From assembly GCA_936450465.1 (NCBI GenBank), contig OW388302.1, forward strand, positions 11,867,530 through 11,931,529: a stretch of 64,000 nucleotides of DNA, in the 5' to 3' direction. The stretch's first letter is position 1, and the number at the start of each line of letters is the position of its first letter. The notes under the pieces were generated by a model. That model made no database searches, was not told the DNA's origin, and was given only the letters and a program-made list of their open reading frames with translations. Positions 1-11,331 of this stretch are shown in pieces. A program made the translations under genes and the position numbers. The stretch comes from Gibbula magus. Its lineage: Eukaryota; Mollusca; Gastropoda; Trochida; Trochidae.

Positions 1-780
1 TTGGACCCTTTCTAATTAAAACATTAATTATTCAAAATGCTCAATGATGACAAAGTGTCACCATTCATGTATATGTGTTTGTAATATATTATCATATGTT
101 TGTAGGTTAAAGGTTTGTTTTTAAGAGCTTCACAAGGAAAAAGGAAAGCCAAATTTGATTTTTAAAAATACCTAAAGCTTTCACAAGTCTTTAGATTGAT
201 ACATTCAGCTTATGAACACTAGTTAATAAGGATGGATTCCTTACGTTGTGGTGGTGGAATGGTGTGTGTTCTGAAATTATTTTCGTATATACACGACGGT
301 AACATCAAAACAAATAAGCTAAGACCATCCGATTGTTTGTGTGCTATTATTTTTCATCATGGCCTTGAATATTGGTTGATTTCACAATGATTCCAGTCTC
401 GTAAGTCTTTTCAAATAGCTTGAAAGCTAGACACCTGAATATTTTATAGCTTTGAAGTGGTGTGTATGACGGACAAAGTAAAGAAAGTTTAAAAAAAACC
501 ACTTGTTATTTACTTTCTTCGATCCGATTGATTTACATCATCAATAAGAAAACAAGATATAATGGATAACATCTTCTTCGTTGTAAACACGTCCCCACTG
601 ATGAAGGAGTACGCATACACTCAGAAACGTTAATGATGTGTATGTTCACAATAAAGAAGTCTGATTAAGTCAATTTCTTAATTTCTCCATACTCGATACA
701 TCAATAATGTCGAAACAAATCAGGAAATTCAAATTATTTTATACAAATGTGACAGGGTGAAATGAACGTGTTCCTACTGG
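1..780. other. AT-rich stretch, no gene seen
   Basis: No coding signature, RNA gene or clear repeat structure was recognised. Around 600-660 a motif resembling '...cactcagaaacgtta...' resembles the flank of dispersed repeats elsewhere (compare 5795-5830), so part of it may be old transposon DNA. Confidence 0.4.
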
Positions 781-800
781 CTTTTGCTAATGAGATATAT

Positions 801-868
801 CCCTGTTCCCGGGTTCGGTCCAGACTGGAGGTGATCTCACAATCACATCTCTTACATTAGAAAAAGGC
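801..868 (+). mobile_element. tRNA-derived SINE fragment
   Basis: A B-box-like GGGTTCGGTCC (about 810-820) is followed by the tail 'GGTGATCTCACAATCAC', which is shared with the copies at 2155-2250 and 2640-2750. Only the 3' part of the tRNA-like head is present, so this is a truncated copy. Confidence 0.6.
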
Positions 869-1054
869 GAAAACAACTATTTGGGAAAATTTGGACAAAT
901 CATGCGTTATATATTACAGTTCAATACGAAACAGTTATTGTTGTGTTTTCATGTGGCTGGTTTTGGATCTGAGATTGAGGATCTGTTTTTTTTCGTAATT
1001 TAAAATCTAAAGTGGTAGCGTTTCTTTTGCCCGTGAGTTTAGCAAAAGCTTGAC

Positions 1055-1105
1055 TCGAGGACGAGTCTCCCGGAGGTCCCGTGTTTGGTGATCTAACAAT
1101 CCGTA
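1055..1105 (+). mobile_element. tRNA-derived SINE fragment, degenerate
   Basis: The stretch 'CCCGGAGGTCCC...GGTGATCTAACAATC' matches the B-box/tail part of the neighbouring SINE family but the B box is eroded. It is best read as a decayed copy of the same family. Confidence 0.45.
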
Positions 1106-1109
1106 GATA

Positions 1110-2150
1110 AGGTATGATAGCTAATGCCTTTGTTCAATAGTTTCAAAAGATACACAAATAAAGGTTAATTGAACTTTGAAGCTGAAGAGAAAGAGAATAG
1201 ATTTATATTTTAAGTTTCACAATTTTGCATGACTATTCAAAAACTCTTCAAACTCAACCAGAACTTGTGTACATATTAACAATCGACATAGTATGAACTA
1301 AGTAAGCATATTTACAAAAGAGCATACTTTTCAATGCAGTAGCTTTATAGTTCCGCCATTACTTGAGACATAACCTGCAACATTCTATACACACGAGGGC
1401 GCCACCATTGTCGAATTTCCTAGAGCTTACATATAAATGAATAAACTTCTCAAATTGACTTTCGGACGAAATGCTTTCCAAAGGTAAATACAGGTTTAGA
1501 GATCAGCTTAAACTACTATGAAATTTTAAAGTTACAAATATAATTTTATCTATTTAACCAACACATGAACTGGAAGTTGATCAAGTGTGACGTTGTTGTC
1601 TAGTGCATAAAGATATGTATCGTGGAAAACGAGAGGTTATAAAAGCTTACGAAGTCGACGATGCAAAAAAAGAAACGGTATTGGGAGATCAATACCCCAA
1701 GTCCGTTTCAAAAATTTTATAATCCAGAATGTAGGCATCAGGCATTCCTACAATATCATGATCGCTCGAAAGCCAATGCATTTGCAAATGAACGATAAAA
1801 GAAAGAAATCAAATGAGAAGGAAAAGGATTTTCATAGCTTTTAATACTAAATTATTTCTGAGATTAGCAAGTTGTGATAAAAGTCCACTTAAAATTTTAT
1901 GCCAACTAGAATTGATCAAGTGACCAAGTCTATTAAGTGGTGTGTTATATGGCGCATGACTTTAATTGGCGTACCTGGTAAACATACAGAGATCAATATG
2001 TTGGTTTACCAAGTGTAGATCGATCAATATGGACTATATGCTTGAGGGAAACTGCATCTGGCGCAACTGTGATATACAGTGCTCTGTGTACTTCGTCCTG
2101 TGACCAATAATACACGTATTGCCATAGCAAATGCGTCATTCTTCAAATGC
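1110..2150. other. AT-rich intergenic stretch, nothing recognised
   Basis: No convincing reading frame, splice-flanked exon or structured repeat was found on either strand. Confidence 0.35.
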
Positions 2151-2154
2151 TTAT

Positions 2155-2250
2155 CTAACAGGAGTGATTGTGAGATTACTTCCAGGAAGTGGGAATCGAA
2201 CCCTTGACCTACGGATGAGAGTCCTGCGCTCAACCAGTTAAGCTAAATTA
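2155..2250 (-). mobile_element. tRNA-derived SINE (minus orientation)
   Basis: On the minus strand an A-box-like TAGCTTAACTGGTTGAGCG (2245-2227) and a perfect B box GGGTTCGATTCCC (2203-2191) are spaced as in a tRNA head. The segment then runs into a tail related to that of the copies at 801 and 2640 (AATCTCACAATCACTCCTGTTA). The 5' and 3' tRNA acceptor arms do not pair, so it is not a functional tRNA gene. Confidence 0.7.
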
Positions 2251-2318
2251 CTTAAATAAAAAGTTACATATACGTTGGGTTTCGGGAAACGGTCTAGTGG
2301 TCACTACACCCTGAGTAC

Positions 2319-2541
2319 CAACTTCCAAACGCAAGGCATAACTCTTGCCAGTCTGTATTACTGGCTGATTTAAGCCTTGCAGTATTTCCTTAAGAAATCT
2401 GTGCTTAGAAATCCAGGCCCACTATGCATTTCTGGTGCAGCGATTCACTTTCTAGGCACAACAAAGGGAGGGAAATACCGCAAGGCTTAAATCAGCCAGT
2501 AATGCAGACTGGCAAGAGTTATGCCTTGCGTTTGGAAGTTG
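2319..2541. mobile_element. Large palindromic (foldback) element
   Basis: Two arms of about 72 bp (2319-2390 and 2470-2541) are near-perfect inverted repeats separated by about 80 bp. Both arms carry CAACTTCCAAACGCAAGGCA at the outer end and AAGCCTTGC towards the loop. A 28-bp near-identical direct repeat flanks the element (2291-2318 and 2558-2585), which resembles a long target duplication or a duplicated host repeat. No coding capacity. Confidence 0.8.
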
Positions 2542-2639
2542 CCTGAGTACTGAGTACGGTTTAGTGGTCACTACACCCTGAGTACTGGAACTGATAGAAG
2601 TCGCAACAGTTTGATTCCAGGACCAGTCTCTTTATGGTT

Positions 2640-2750
2640 AGTGGAATATCCCTTCAGTTCAACTGGTAGATTGAAGGACTTTCATCCGGAGGTCCCGGGT
2701 TCGATTCCAACTAGAGGTGATCTCACAATCACTTCTGTTACACGAACATG
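2640..2750 (+). mobile_element. tRNA-derived SINE
   Basis: An A-box-like TCAGTTCAACTGGTAGA (about 2654-2670) and B box GGTTCGATTCC (2698-2708) are followed by the family tail GGTGATCTCACAATCACTTC. The anticodon-stem region does not fold into a cloverleaf that I would call functional. It is the most complete of the four copies in the first 3 kb. Confidence 0.7.
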
Positions 2751-3232
2751 CTTTTAAATAAGCCACTGGTGTGATTAAAGTGGCAACAAATAAAAGTAGT
2801 TTGGATACATATCTGAAAGCGATCAAAATGAGACCCGAAAGTAACATTGTAGTTTGAAACAACATGACATTTCAGAAACGTTCGGACAACAAAACAGAGA
2901 GAACCAGGTAGTATATCATCAGAACGTTGACGAAACATAGAATAAACTTACCTAAAACTTCATTTACAAAATTGACACAATAATTCAATTTTGAAAATAT
3001 TGCAGAAACATTTCCAGAATGTAGGTGCCGCTTTTGAAACGCTATTGTCTACAGAATAGAGTGAGCTACCCTAATTACATCCGGAAATTGTCCATGTCTT
3101 CAAACGCCTTTTAATCAGTCATCTGAGATTACAAAATACACCATGTCCTTATAAATATAAGACCCTTGAATTTATGTACGGTTTCCAATGTTAAAGCACT
3201 ACAGAGTCAACAATTATGGATAAATAGAGATT

Positions 3233-3366
3233 ATTACCCGAGGAAGTGTGTCATATGACATTTACGAAACGGGTGTGAATTTTTGTATTGCCCGAGCGAG
3301 AGCGCGGGTTATACATAAATTTGCAGGAGTTTCGTAAAAGTCATATAGCACACTTTCGAGTGTAAT
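3233..3366. mobile_element. Short foldback element
   Basis: Inverted repeat of about 38 bp: left arm 3233-3270 (ATTACCCGAGGAAGTGTGTC...) and right arm 3329-3366, whose complement reads ATTACACTCGAAAGTGTGCT... The arms differ at a few positions. The loop contains further CCCGAG/CGCGGG words. It belongs to a set of similar short palindromes in the window (10702, 14872, 39401, 45336). Confidence 0.65.
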
Positions 3367-3499
3367 ACTTTCTACAACTGTTTCAAGGCCAGTGACATAA
3401 CATTCTCTTGCAATAAGCTATTCGCCTTTTGACATATATATTCAAAATTATTATAAAACTACAATTAATATCAACACCGACAATGACACCTCAACTGGC

Positions 3500-4240
3500 A
3501 TATACAATTGGATCTGCATCTACAGCTATGCATGCAACTACATCTAAGCATACTTTTACGTTTAAAGATACATTTACCTCTCTACCACCACCTTGATCTT
3601 CATCTCTCTTTCATGTCGTACCTTTATAATCATCATCTACATCTACACTTACACCTGCATCTACATTGATCATCCCATACATCTACGTCTACACCTACAT
3701 CTATATCTAAATGAAGATCTAAATCTGCATCCAGATTTTAATCTACATCTACAACTTCGTCTACCGTTACAGATAAACCTACATCCACACCTACACCTAC
3801 AACTAAACCTACATCTAAATCATCATCGCGATCAACATATACATATTTATTTACATCTACATATTCATTTACGTCTACATTTATATGTTCATTTATGTCT
3901 ATATTTACAACTACACGTACATATGTAATTGTGCCTACGTCTGCATCTGTACTTCTGCGTATGCGTCTTATTCTACCTGTTCTACCTATTCTAACTTTTG
4001 TATTTACATCAACTCATATATCTACATCTACATCTTCGGAAACATATTACCTACATCTACCTTTACATCATCACTTAGATCTTCAAATATATCTACATGT
4101 TCATTTACATTTGTAACTACATCAACATCTACGTCTACACTCAAATATTTCTATATCTACACCAACTCTTCTATCTACATGTACATTAGCTCAACTACTA
4201 TATTTAAATGAAATCCTTCTATATCTGTATCAATTATTTT
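3500..4240. repeat. Degenerate hexamer satellite (CTACAT)n
   Basis: About 740 bp is built of degenerate copies of a CTACAT/ATCTAC hexamer, with variants such as TTACAT and CTACAC. The long reading frames here encode only low-complexity His/Leu or Tyr/Ile strings that follow the repeat phase. They should not be treated as genes. Confidence 0.85.
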
Positions 4241-4407
4241 ACCTACATGTCCATCATCTCATATATCATTATCAACTTTCTGTGAGGTCAATCGCACAAA
4301 CACACCCCACAATGCATGTGAAGCACACGACCGACGAATTTCTGAAATTGCAGTTTTAAATCGTTCTTGAGTATAATTCTTTGAAATTTCAAATGATTGT
4401 GTCATTA

Positions 4408-5370
4408 CCTCTGAACATGGCTCGAAGGAAACTCACTGAAGCAAAAAGATGGCAAATTATTGGAATGAAATTCACCAGAATGTCTTGTAGAGCTATTGGA
4501 CGACAGTTGGACATTCACCACACTGTGATATGCCGCCTTGTCCAGAAATATCGTCAAACCAACGTTGTGAAGGATCGCCCAAGATCATGTCAACCACAGA
4601 AAACTTCTCGAGTTGATGATTGTGACATAGCACAACTTGTTCGACCTCATCCGTTTGCCACAAGTGGTGTGTTGAAAAAGTTATGGCTGCCCAACCGATG
4701 TGTTTGCAACAGTGCGAAATCGATTAAAATCAAAAGGACTTTGGTCAAGAACAGTGATTAAGAGGCCACGTTTGACTAATCTCAACAAAAGAGCTCGTTT
4801 GGAATGGTGTGTAACTCGACATCACTGGAAACTTGCGTCTTGGAGGAAAATTCATTGGTCAGATGAAAGTCGCTTTTGCTACAAGTAACAGACGGGCGAC
4901 AGCGTGTTTGAAGAACAATGAACATAGCATATGCACCAAAGAACATCCAAGGCACAGTTCTAGTCGGTGGTGGACCTGTTATGGTCTGGGGATGCATCTC
5001 TCATGATTGTAAGCTGGATTTGGTGACTGTGAGAGGTCATCTCAATGGCGATCGTTACATCCGAAAATTCTGCAGCCTGTTCTTGTGCCACATCATCTAT
5101 TGGCCACTGGTCCTGTATTCATGAATGATAACAATCGGCCTCACCGATCTCCACTTGTGATTGATTTTCTACAATGCAGTATCCAAACTTTCATGGCCTG
5201 CCTTGAGCCCAGATATCAATCCACTGGAACAATTGGGATATGATTGGACGCTGAGTGCAAGCCATGGACCCACCAGTACAGGATTTAGAAGTAGCTATAC
5301 ATCGTGAGTGGCAGCAGTTACCTCTGCAGTTAATCAGGCGACTAATCACAAGCATAAAGAGATGGGTTGA
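4408..5370 (+). pseudogene. Tc1/mariner-type transposase, broken
   Basis: A DDE transposase of the Tc1/mariner superfamily, which would cut and paste its own element at TA sites. The frame from 4417 reads as an N-terminal helix-turn-helix region (ARRKLTEAKRWQIIGMK..., CRAIGRQLDIHHTVICRLVQKY) typical of the paired-like domain. Downstream, in other frames, are the catalytic-region landmarks: RIHWSDESRF-like text at about 4850-4880, VMVWGCIS at about 4980, and WPALSPDINPLEQL at about 5200-5240. At least three frame changes and several stops separate these blocks, so no intact protein is possible. Total length corresponds to a usual Tc1 transposase of about 340 residues. I did not find convincing terminal inverted repeats on either side. 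Not linked to neighbouring genes. Confidence 0.85.
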
Positions 5371-5379
5371 AGCAGTCAT

Positions 5380-6950
5380 CCGGCCATGTGGCGGATACAC
5401 CCGTTATTGATAACGTGATGGTCATTTGTTTCCTTAAGACAACAAAGAACATTTTCCAACTGCTTAACCAACCAAGTAAAACTATTGTTCATGTTCATGT
5501 GGTAATATAATGAGATGAATGTTACACAGTGTATTCAGGGTTGTCTTTTTGTTTAGCTAGGATGATACACTTTCAGAAAATAACAGCATTTCTTCGATTA
5601 ATTTCACAAGATTTCCACAGTGGTTTGGCATCGTCACCCAAATCTGAAAATATGAGGTGGCACTTCATTATATTATTTGTGTATATATTTTGAATTAATT
5701 ATTACTTCATCGTGAGTGTTACTGAGTAACATATTCAGAAGGAAAATAATATATTCTGGATAACAGCGAATTTAATGTGAAAGAACACGACGTTTCGGAG
5801 TATATGCTCATTCCATAATCAGGTGGAATACATTTTATCCAGCAAATATTCTTGTTCATATGTATGTCAATAACTGACCCTCAAAACACTTGATACACAA
5901 TATGTACTTTTAGTTGTAGCAATGAATAGGTTGATCGTCTCTTTCAATAATGAGAAAAGTTCAAGTAAATATGTTCATTTCAACAAAATAAAGGAAATGG
6001 CATTGTGTTTACTGGATAAGTTACATACTTTTTATTTATACGCACGTTTACAATAAGTTGTGATTGTTTAAAAATGAATATGTACAATTCAATTTAATAT
6101 ACCAACAAATATTACCAATTTAAAAACTCATCTACATCATGATGGTTAATAATCATAACATGAAATTAAAAGTCAAAATTCATATATAAACAAATGTTTA
6201 TATTGTTCACAGTGGCCTGACATGAAATGTATTACATTGTTCGTATAACGTCTATAGCATATTCAACATTTACAAGCAATTAAGATCTATGCCTAACTTA
6301 TGAATGACATAAATTATTAATAATTCAGCAACGTTTTTGTTATCCCCTGACAGTTCTTATCTAATACAATATTACAAACAGCACTTTCACAAACTATTTT
6401 CTGGGTGTTGATAATTGCATAGTCATTTTGTGCGGAAACTATATCCGGATATATTTGTATCGAGTTAGCTGTGAATAATCTTAGTCACGTACAAGGTTGG
6501 AGGTTTTTTGGCAACATGTGTTTGCAAATATGCTTATGTTGAACTAGTTGTCATGTTTTGTTATAAGGGTAATGCTTATATTAGAAAACACAAATCTAAA
6601 AATTTCTTCAAAAAGTGTTTGGTACCGGGATGAATATTGCAACATTCACAACAGTGAGCCTTTTTTAGATTTGAATATTATGTGATGTTTTGTTAAAAAG
6701 AAATACAAATGTATACTTGTTTTTTAAAAGTAAATACAATACATTTCATTCATTTACACATTTGTTCTTGTAATTCATTTCATAGTTCTGCATTATGAAC
6801 AACGAAAACATGACAACATTTCATGTTTGATTAACTAAAAACTTAAGATGCAGGAGGGACCTTGATAGGCGAGGAGGGGCTAGTGAGCTAGCGTTTGGTA
6901 ACCATGTTCGTCCAGGAGTGGACTCATCAGACAAAGTTAGCTAGTGTAGC
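5380..6950. other. AT-rich intergenic stretch, no gene seen
   Basis: Strongly AT-rich with no exon-like block. Around 5760-5830 a segment containing 'CACGACGTTTCGGAGTATATGC' type text resembles the untranslated flank of non-LTR elements, but no coding part accompanies it. Confidence 0.35.
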
Positions 6951-6959
6951 GTGTACTAT

Positions 6960-7045
6960 ATACCTGCTGAGTATCTGTACCGGTGGGTCACCTACCGGTG
7001 GTTTGCCGGTGGTATCGGTCGTTTTGCCGGTGCTACTGGTGGGTA
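6960..7045. repeat. Imperfect GCCGGTGG tandem repeat
   Basis: About 85 bp just beyond the 3' end of the STAND gene contains repeated (A/G)CCGGTGG words (ACCGGTGGGTCACC, TACCGGTGGTTTGCC, GCCGGTGGTATCGG, GCCGGTGCTACTGG). It is more GC-rich than its surroundings. No function is suggested. Confidence 0.5.
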
Positions 7046-7056
7046 CTAAAAACTTA

Positions 7057-7062
7057 TTTATT
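7057..7062 (-). promoter_or_regulatory. Poly(A) signal AATAAA of the STAND gene
   Basis: AATAAA on the minus strand starts about 29 bases beyond the TGA stop at 7093-7091. The position suits the 3' end of the minus-strand STAND-ankyrin gene, with a very short 3' UTR. Confidence 0.55.
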
Positions 7063-7090
7063 TGACACAGTCATCAGTTATCCAGCCAAA

Positions 7091-7779
7091 TCAAATCGTT
7101 TTATCTGACAAAGCCTGCAGTATGAGTTGTATTTTATTTTTATTAACGGAGATTTCGCGGCCGCTGACAACTTTCACAATTATTTCACATTTGTCTTTGC
7201 TTGGAAAGACGTGAAAAATTGGAAGGACTTCTTTAAAGTTTATATAAACTTTACACAAGACCTGTTCTCTCTCCACATCTATGAACGCTAATCTCGCCTT
7301 ATCCTTCCCTACATCAAACACCAGACCAAATGTGAGGTTGATCACGCCCCCAAGTGTAGGAGGGGGTAGAGTGACACACTCACCACACTGGTGAATCGTG
7401 TTTTCCTGATCTGTTTTAATCACCTGGATACAGAGGCGACCGGAATGTTTGGGACAATTGCCTGTCACAGACACACATACAGATTTTGGCAGTTTAGAAA
7501 TACAGTGCCCCTTGTAACCATCATCCCGCCCCTCAACCACCCCAGACTGCAGCAGGATATTCAAGGCTTCATTCGTTTTCATTTGGCAGTTTGTTTCCCA
7601 GTATGCTGGAGTTGTGGAAGGGGAGGGAGGGAGGGGTCCACTACAGGTCCCCTCGAACCACGAGAACTGACGAGACCCTTTCTTCTGGCCACTCCGTCTC
7701 ATGTTTGTGAGCTGCTGACCAAAGTCTTCAACTTGTACCGAATGGTGTACTCTCATGGAGCTTAGAGACAGGGTGGGGC
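7091..7779 (-). CDS. Last exon of STAND-ankyrin gene: B30.2/SPRY-like C-terminus
   Basis: Terminal exon of the minus-strand gene, 229 codons to a TGA stop. It follows an acceptor TATATTGCAG ending at 7780 and starts in phase 1, completing the Gly codon begun by the exon at 8830-8928. The last ~110 residues resemble the second half of a B30.2/SPRY fold: a 'SVCVSV' strand, then LCIQVI, then FGLVFDVGKDKARLAFIDVE followed by VLCKVYINFKEVLPIFHVFP, which matches the usual 'GVLLD..G.LSFYD...F...L.PVF' pattern. SPRY domains bind protein ligands in immune receptors and TRIM proteins, so this would be the recognition or partner-binding end. The first ~100 residues (Ser/Pro-rich, with SWFEGTCSGPLPPSP) show no fold I recognise. 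Frame and phase are clear; the domain name is an inference from pattern only. Confidence 0.75.
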
Positions 7780-8829
7780 CTGCAATATAGAACATTATTA
7801 TCAAAAGGCATAACAGCTACGTCTCGAAATGTGTATTTCATTATTTTGATACTTTGATGATAACTACGTGTATTATCACTCAAACTGATATTAAGCATAC
7901 AACACTTTGTTGTTATTTTAATATTTCCAAATTCCAATTGATATATAAACAATTAAAAACAAACAAAATAAAAACACAAAAAGGGAAACGAACAAATCTA
8001 AAGTGGGTACCTGTAAACTGTAACTCAAATAATTCAAAATTCACTGTCAAACTATACTAATATTACATCATTTTTTAAATTTTTTACATTGAATATTAAA
8101 AAGATATCTGCAAATGCAAAACCGAATTATGGATTCACAATGTACATAAATGTAATATTGAATATGTTTGTAAATAATTCATGTATTTTGATGAATAATT
8201 TATTATCTTAGGTTGAACTTTTAACAGAATATTTGTCCAGTATTACATTTTACAAAACTTTTGCCAAACTACCTTAAATGATATTTCTAGTATTAGTGGT
8301 TTTGGGGAAGAAGTCTTTTAAGGTTTGACGCCCTGCCATGCCAATATTTGAGGGAATGTCGAGAGGAGAAGACGTTTTAGGCTTTCGGGAAAATACCTGC
8401 TATGTCCATATTTGAGGTATGTGTGTGTTGTCGCGGTTCAGAACCAAATGAAAAACGTTAATCCCCATAACATTTCATCATTGAAGGTGGGGCACGATGC
8501 CGACCAATGTCAAAGCCAATGTCGCAATGGGTTGGTGGGGCAAATAAAAGTTATCCCAACAATGAAAATCTTGCAACATCATTATACATGTGCAGAAACC
8601 GAAACGCCATGTCCCATTTACATGCACAGTAGTTACATTACCTATTCAACATTATAAACCCAAATTTGTTTTTTTGTCTGATGTAAATAAGTTTACAAAA
8701 AATCACCTTTATAACGTCACTACACTAAGTCGACTATGTCCAAAATGGTAAATTGACAACAGTCAATATTTCTCATTAAAATAACCTCAATAAACTGTAA
8801 TCTTGATGTTAATTGATTACTGTAGTTAC

Positions 8830-8928
8830 CTAGCACAGCGATCCACTTGTCCTCGCGTTCCAACCTACACAAGACCAGGTCAGACGCAGATCTGTTAATC
8901 ACTCCGTCATTCCAGGGTAGTGTGTCAT
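8830..8928 (-). CDS. Linker exon of STAND-ankyrin gene
   Basis: A 99-bp exon with acceptor GAGCAG (AG at 8930-8929) and donor G|GTAACT (8829-8828). It enters and leaves in phase 1, exactly matching the ankyrin exon before it and the terminal exon after it. It encodes 33 residues beginning DDTLPWNDGVINRSASDL and ending with a Trp-containing helix-like stretch (EREDKWIAVL). A family assignment is not possible from this length. The joint preserves the open frame on both sides, which is the main support. Confidence 0.7.
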
Positions 8929-9263
8929 CTGCTCAACATGAACAGATCAGAATTATATTAAAGTAAAATAAAAAAATACAATTTAGGTAATACATTGTTA
9001 TTAGTTTATAACGGAAATGATAACACTTTTCGTGTGTATAACATGATCAGGTCAATCTTTATAACTTTGAAAGAAGTACTACACACTGCTAATTAATATT
9101 CCAAAATATGAAAATAATTTTGTTAGATGCTTTGAAAGTCTGTTCCTGAAACACTGTTGCTTTTTAAGATTTAATATAATGATGCACTATATATGTTTCT
9201 TACGAGAATAATGGCATGTGAATAGTGTTTAATGTCATCATTTCATAGAATACAAAATATTAC

Positions 9264-10041
9264 CTGTCTCAGTGATATAATCTGATGGGGTCTTTCCCAG
9301 AGAGTTTGGTTTCTTTTTGTCTGTTTCAGGGATCTGCCTCAGCAGTTGTTGGAAGACGTCAGTATTGACTCCTCGCCTCCTACAAAGAAAATGAAGTGGA
9401 GTGTTTCCGTACATGTCAGCTTTGTCTCCCTGATGGATCCATGGCAGAATATCCTTTATCTTATGTGATCCCTTGCAAAGAACATGGAGAGGTGTTATTC
9501 CATTGTCATCTTGCTTGTTGATGTTTCCCTTTGCTGTGTTGACAATTCGACGGACGACATCAAATGTAACATCTATATTGTCACACACATAATGAAGTGG
9601 TGTACTTCCATGTTCATCCCCTTTATTGAAGTCACCTTTCCCTTCCCTGATCACAATATCTACAGTGTCCAGTTGAAGGCCTGAATGTGCACAAAGGTAG
9701 TGCAGTGGAGTACTCATATTTTGTTCACACTGACTCAGATCACCTTTACCTTCAGTGATGATCAACTTAATTTCTTCTGCAGTCACATCTCGACATTTGA
9801 ACAGATAGTGAAGAGGTGTGTGTCCACACTGATCACGGATGTTAACATCTCCTCTTCCTTCAGTGATGATCACTCGTATAGTGTGCATGACCTCGCGATG
9901 TTTATACTCACCAAGAGCAGCAGAGTTTTGGACCATGGCAAGATAATGTAGTGCTGTTCTCCCTCTCTCAACTTGTATGTTCACGTCCCCTCTCCCTTCA
10001 GTGATGACAAGTCGTATAGTGTTCAAGACCACACGTTGTTG

Positions 10042-10087
<46 letters not shown>

Positions 10088-10269
10088 GTAGAATACTTGA
10101 GCTCACAAAGATAATACAGCGGTGTTCTTCCTCTGTCATTCTGTATGTTCACATCAGCTCCAGCCTTCACTAAACTCTGCACAGCTGTCAGGTGTCCACT
10201 CATCAGAGCTGTCCATAACATGGTTTCTCCATCCTTTCCTGGTTGGTTGATGAACCGTTTTGTGCCACT
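9264..10269 (-). CDS. Ankyrin-repeat exon of STAND gene
   Basis: A 1006-bp exon, open throughout, with acceptor TTTTACTTTTCAG before 10269 (phase 0) and donor ACAG|GTAATA after 9264 (phase 1). It encodes about nine ankyrin repeats, each with the signature TPLHYL or a close variant (RGRTPLYYL, RGRTALHYL, CGHTPLHYL, STPLHYL, GSTPLHYV, GITPLHVL, GNTPLHFL, GKTPSDYI). The inter-repeat spacers are longer than the canonical 33 residues and carry a recurring (I/V)ITEG(R/K)GD(V/L) motif. Ankyrin stacks bind proteins; after a STAND NTPase they usually act as the sensor or autoinhibitory part. Between repeats 2 and 3 lies a run of 15 Asp from an ATC microsatellite. The phase-0 joint with the STAND exon and phase-1 joint with the next exon support one gene. 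Confidence 0.85.
10042..10087. repeat. (ATC)n microsatellite inside coding exon, encodes poly-Asp
   Basis: About 15 perfect ATC units on the plus strand, read as GAT codons on the minus strand. The tract is in frame in the ankyrin exon and gives an uninterrupted run of 15 Asp. It is likely length-polymorphic in multiples of one residue. Confidence 0.9.
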
Positions 10270-10701
10270 CTGAAAAGTAAAATATACACTAAAGTGCTTC
10301 ACATTGCTCGTTGCAGTAAATGTATTAAGCTTTATCCTCAGGAGTATCAAGCAACACGCCAATTATCCATAAAGTCTTAACTTGTGCGTTGGGTAACTGC
10401 GGTTTGGGGGTTGCGGGCGTTGACTTTGTAGAATTGAAGGTTGAGTGGATGTGAGTGCGTGTATGTTTGGAGTTGGGAGATCCTGGGATAGCCAGTCATT
10501 AATATTGTGAGTTACTGGATGTTGTGGATACGGATCGGGATGGCCTGGGTGAGGGAGAGTGATGATTAGGATGAATGATAACTAAGGCGCGGTTTGGAAG
10601 CAGCTTAGAAATTTGGTATATATGAGGAGGTTATGAGGAGGTTCATGTTTGGAGGACGGTACTGAAGAGTTATGTCGGGGGCTGGGGATACATTATAAGT
10701 T

Positions 10702-10831
10702 GTATGCTTCTCACGAGGGTAATACAGTCTCATGTACCATCTTTGTACCAGTGTCGCCCGAGCCTTCAGGCGAGGGTTGACAATTGTACAATGATGGCAT
10801 GTGAGACCGTATTAGCCGAGGAGAAGTATAC
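10702..10831. mobile_element. Short foldback element in intron
   Basis: Inverted repeat of about 46 bp: left arm 10702-10748 (GTATGCTTCTCACGAGGGTA...) and right arm 10786-10831, whose complement reads GTATACTTCTCCTCGGCTAA... The loop holds a smaller GCCCGAG/CTTCAGGCGAG palindrome. It lies in the intron between the STAND and ankyrin exons. Confidence 0.65.
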
Positions 10832-11261
10832 AACGTATTTATCTTTCCGTCATGTCAATAAAACTAGTATTATTATAGTAATTGTGTTTTGAATGTGAGT
10901 GACTGATCAGCTGGTATCGCTTGAATGACCTGGACCCTAAACGTAAACAAAATGGCGTCATCCATCTCGATTGAGATGTTAAAAGTCGTATAACGTATTA
11001 CTACAAGCTTTTAAATGCCTTAAACGAGTTAATATTAGTTAAATGGAGTGTGCAAGCAATGCAGAATAATATTTGTTTCAAAACCAAGCAGCAAATAAGA
11101 CGAAAATAAGTTTGTAATTGATAGACTCGTAAACAGCTGATCGAACTGTTCAAACTCTGCACAACGCGTGCGTCATTTTATAACGTCATCTGACCATAAT
11201 GCGACACCTACTCTTAGCTAGGAGCTGTTACTATGACAGCAGGATACATGAAATTTATACA

Positions 11262-11271
11262 CTCTCTCTCG

Positions 11272-11311
<40 letters not shown>
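11262..11311. repeat. (CT)n microsatellite next to splice donor
   Basis: About 50 bp of CT repeat with two small interruptions lies within 20 to 70 bp of the donor of the STAND exon. Transcribed from the minus strand it gives a GA-rich intron start. Confidence 0.9.
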
Positions 11312-11314
<3 letters not shown>

Positions 11315-11331
11315 CTAAACGTAAAACTCAC

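Noticed and set aside
2191..2245. Functional tRNA gene on the minus strand
   Set aside because: A and B boxes are good, but acceptor and anticodon stems do not pair and the tail is shared with other copies, so it is a SINE.
3593..4211. Long plus-strand frames rich in His/Leu and Tyr/Ile
   Set aside because: They follow the hexamer satellite exactly and have no sequence beyond the repeat.
7391..7765. 124-codon plus-strand frame
   Set aside because: It is the opposite strand of the SPRY-like exon, which has matching splice sites and phase.
9484..10173. Plus-strand frames within the ankyrin region
   Set aside because: Antisense shadows of the ankyrin exon with no independent support.
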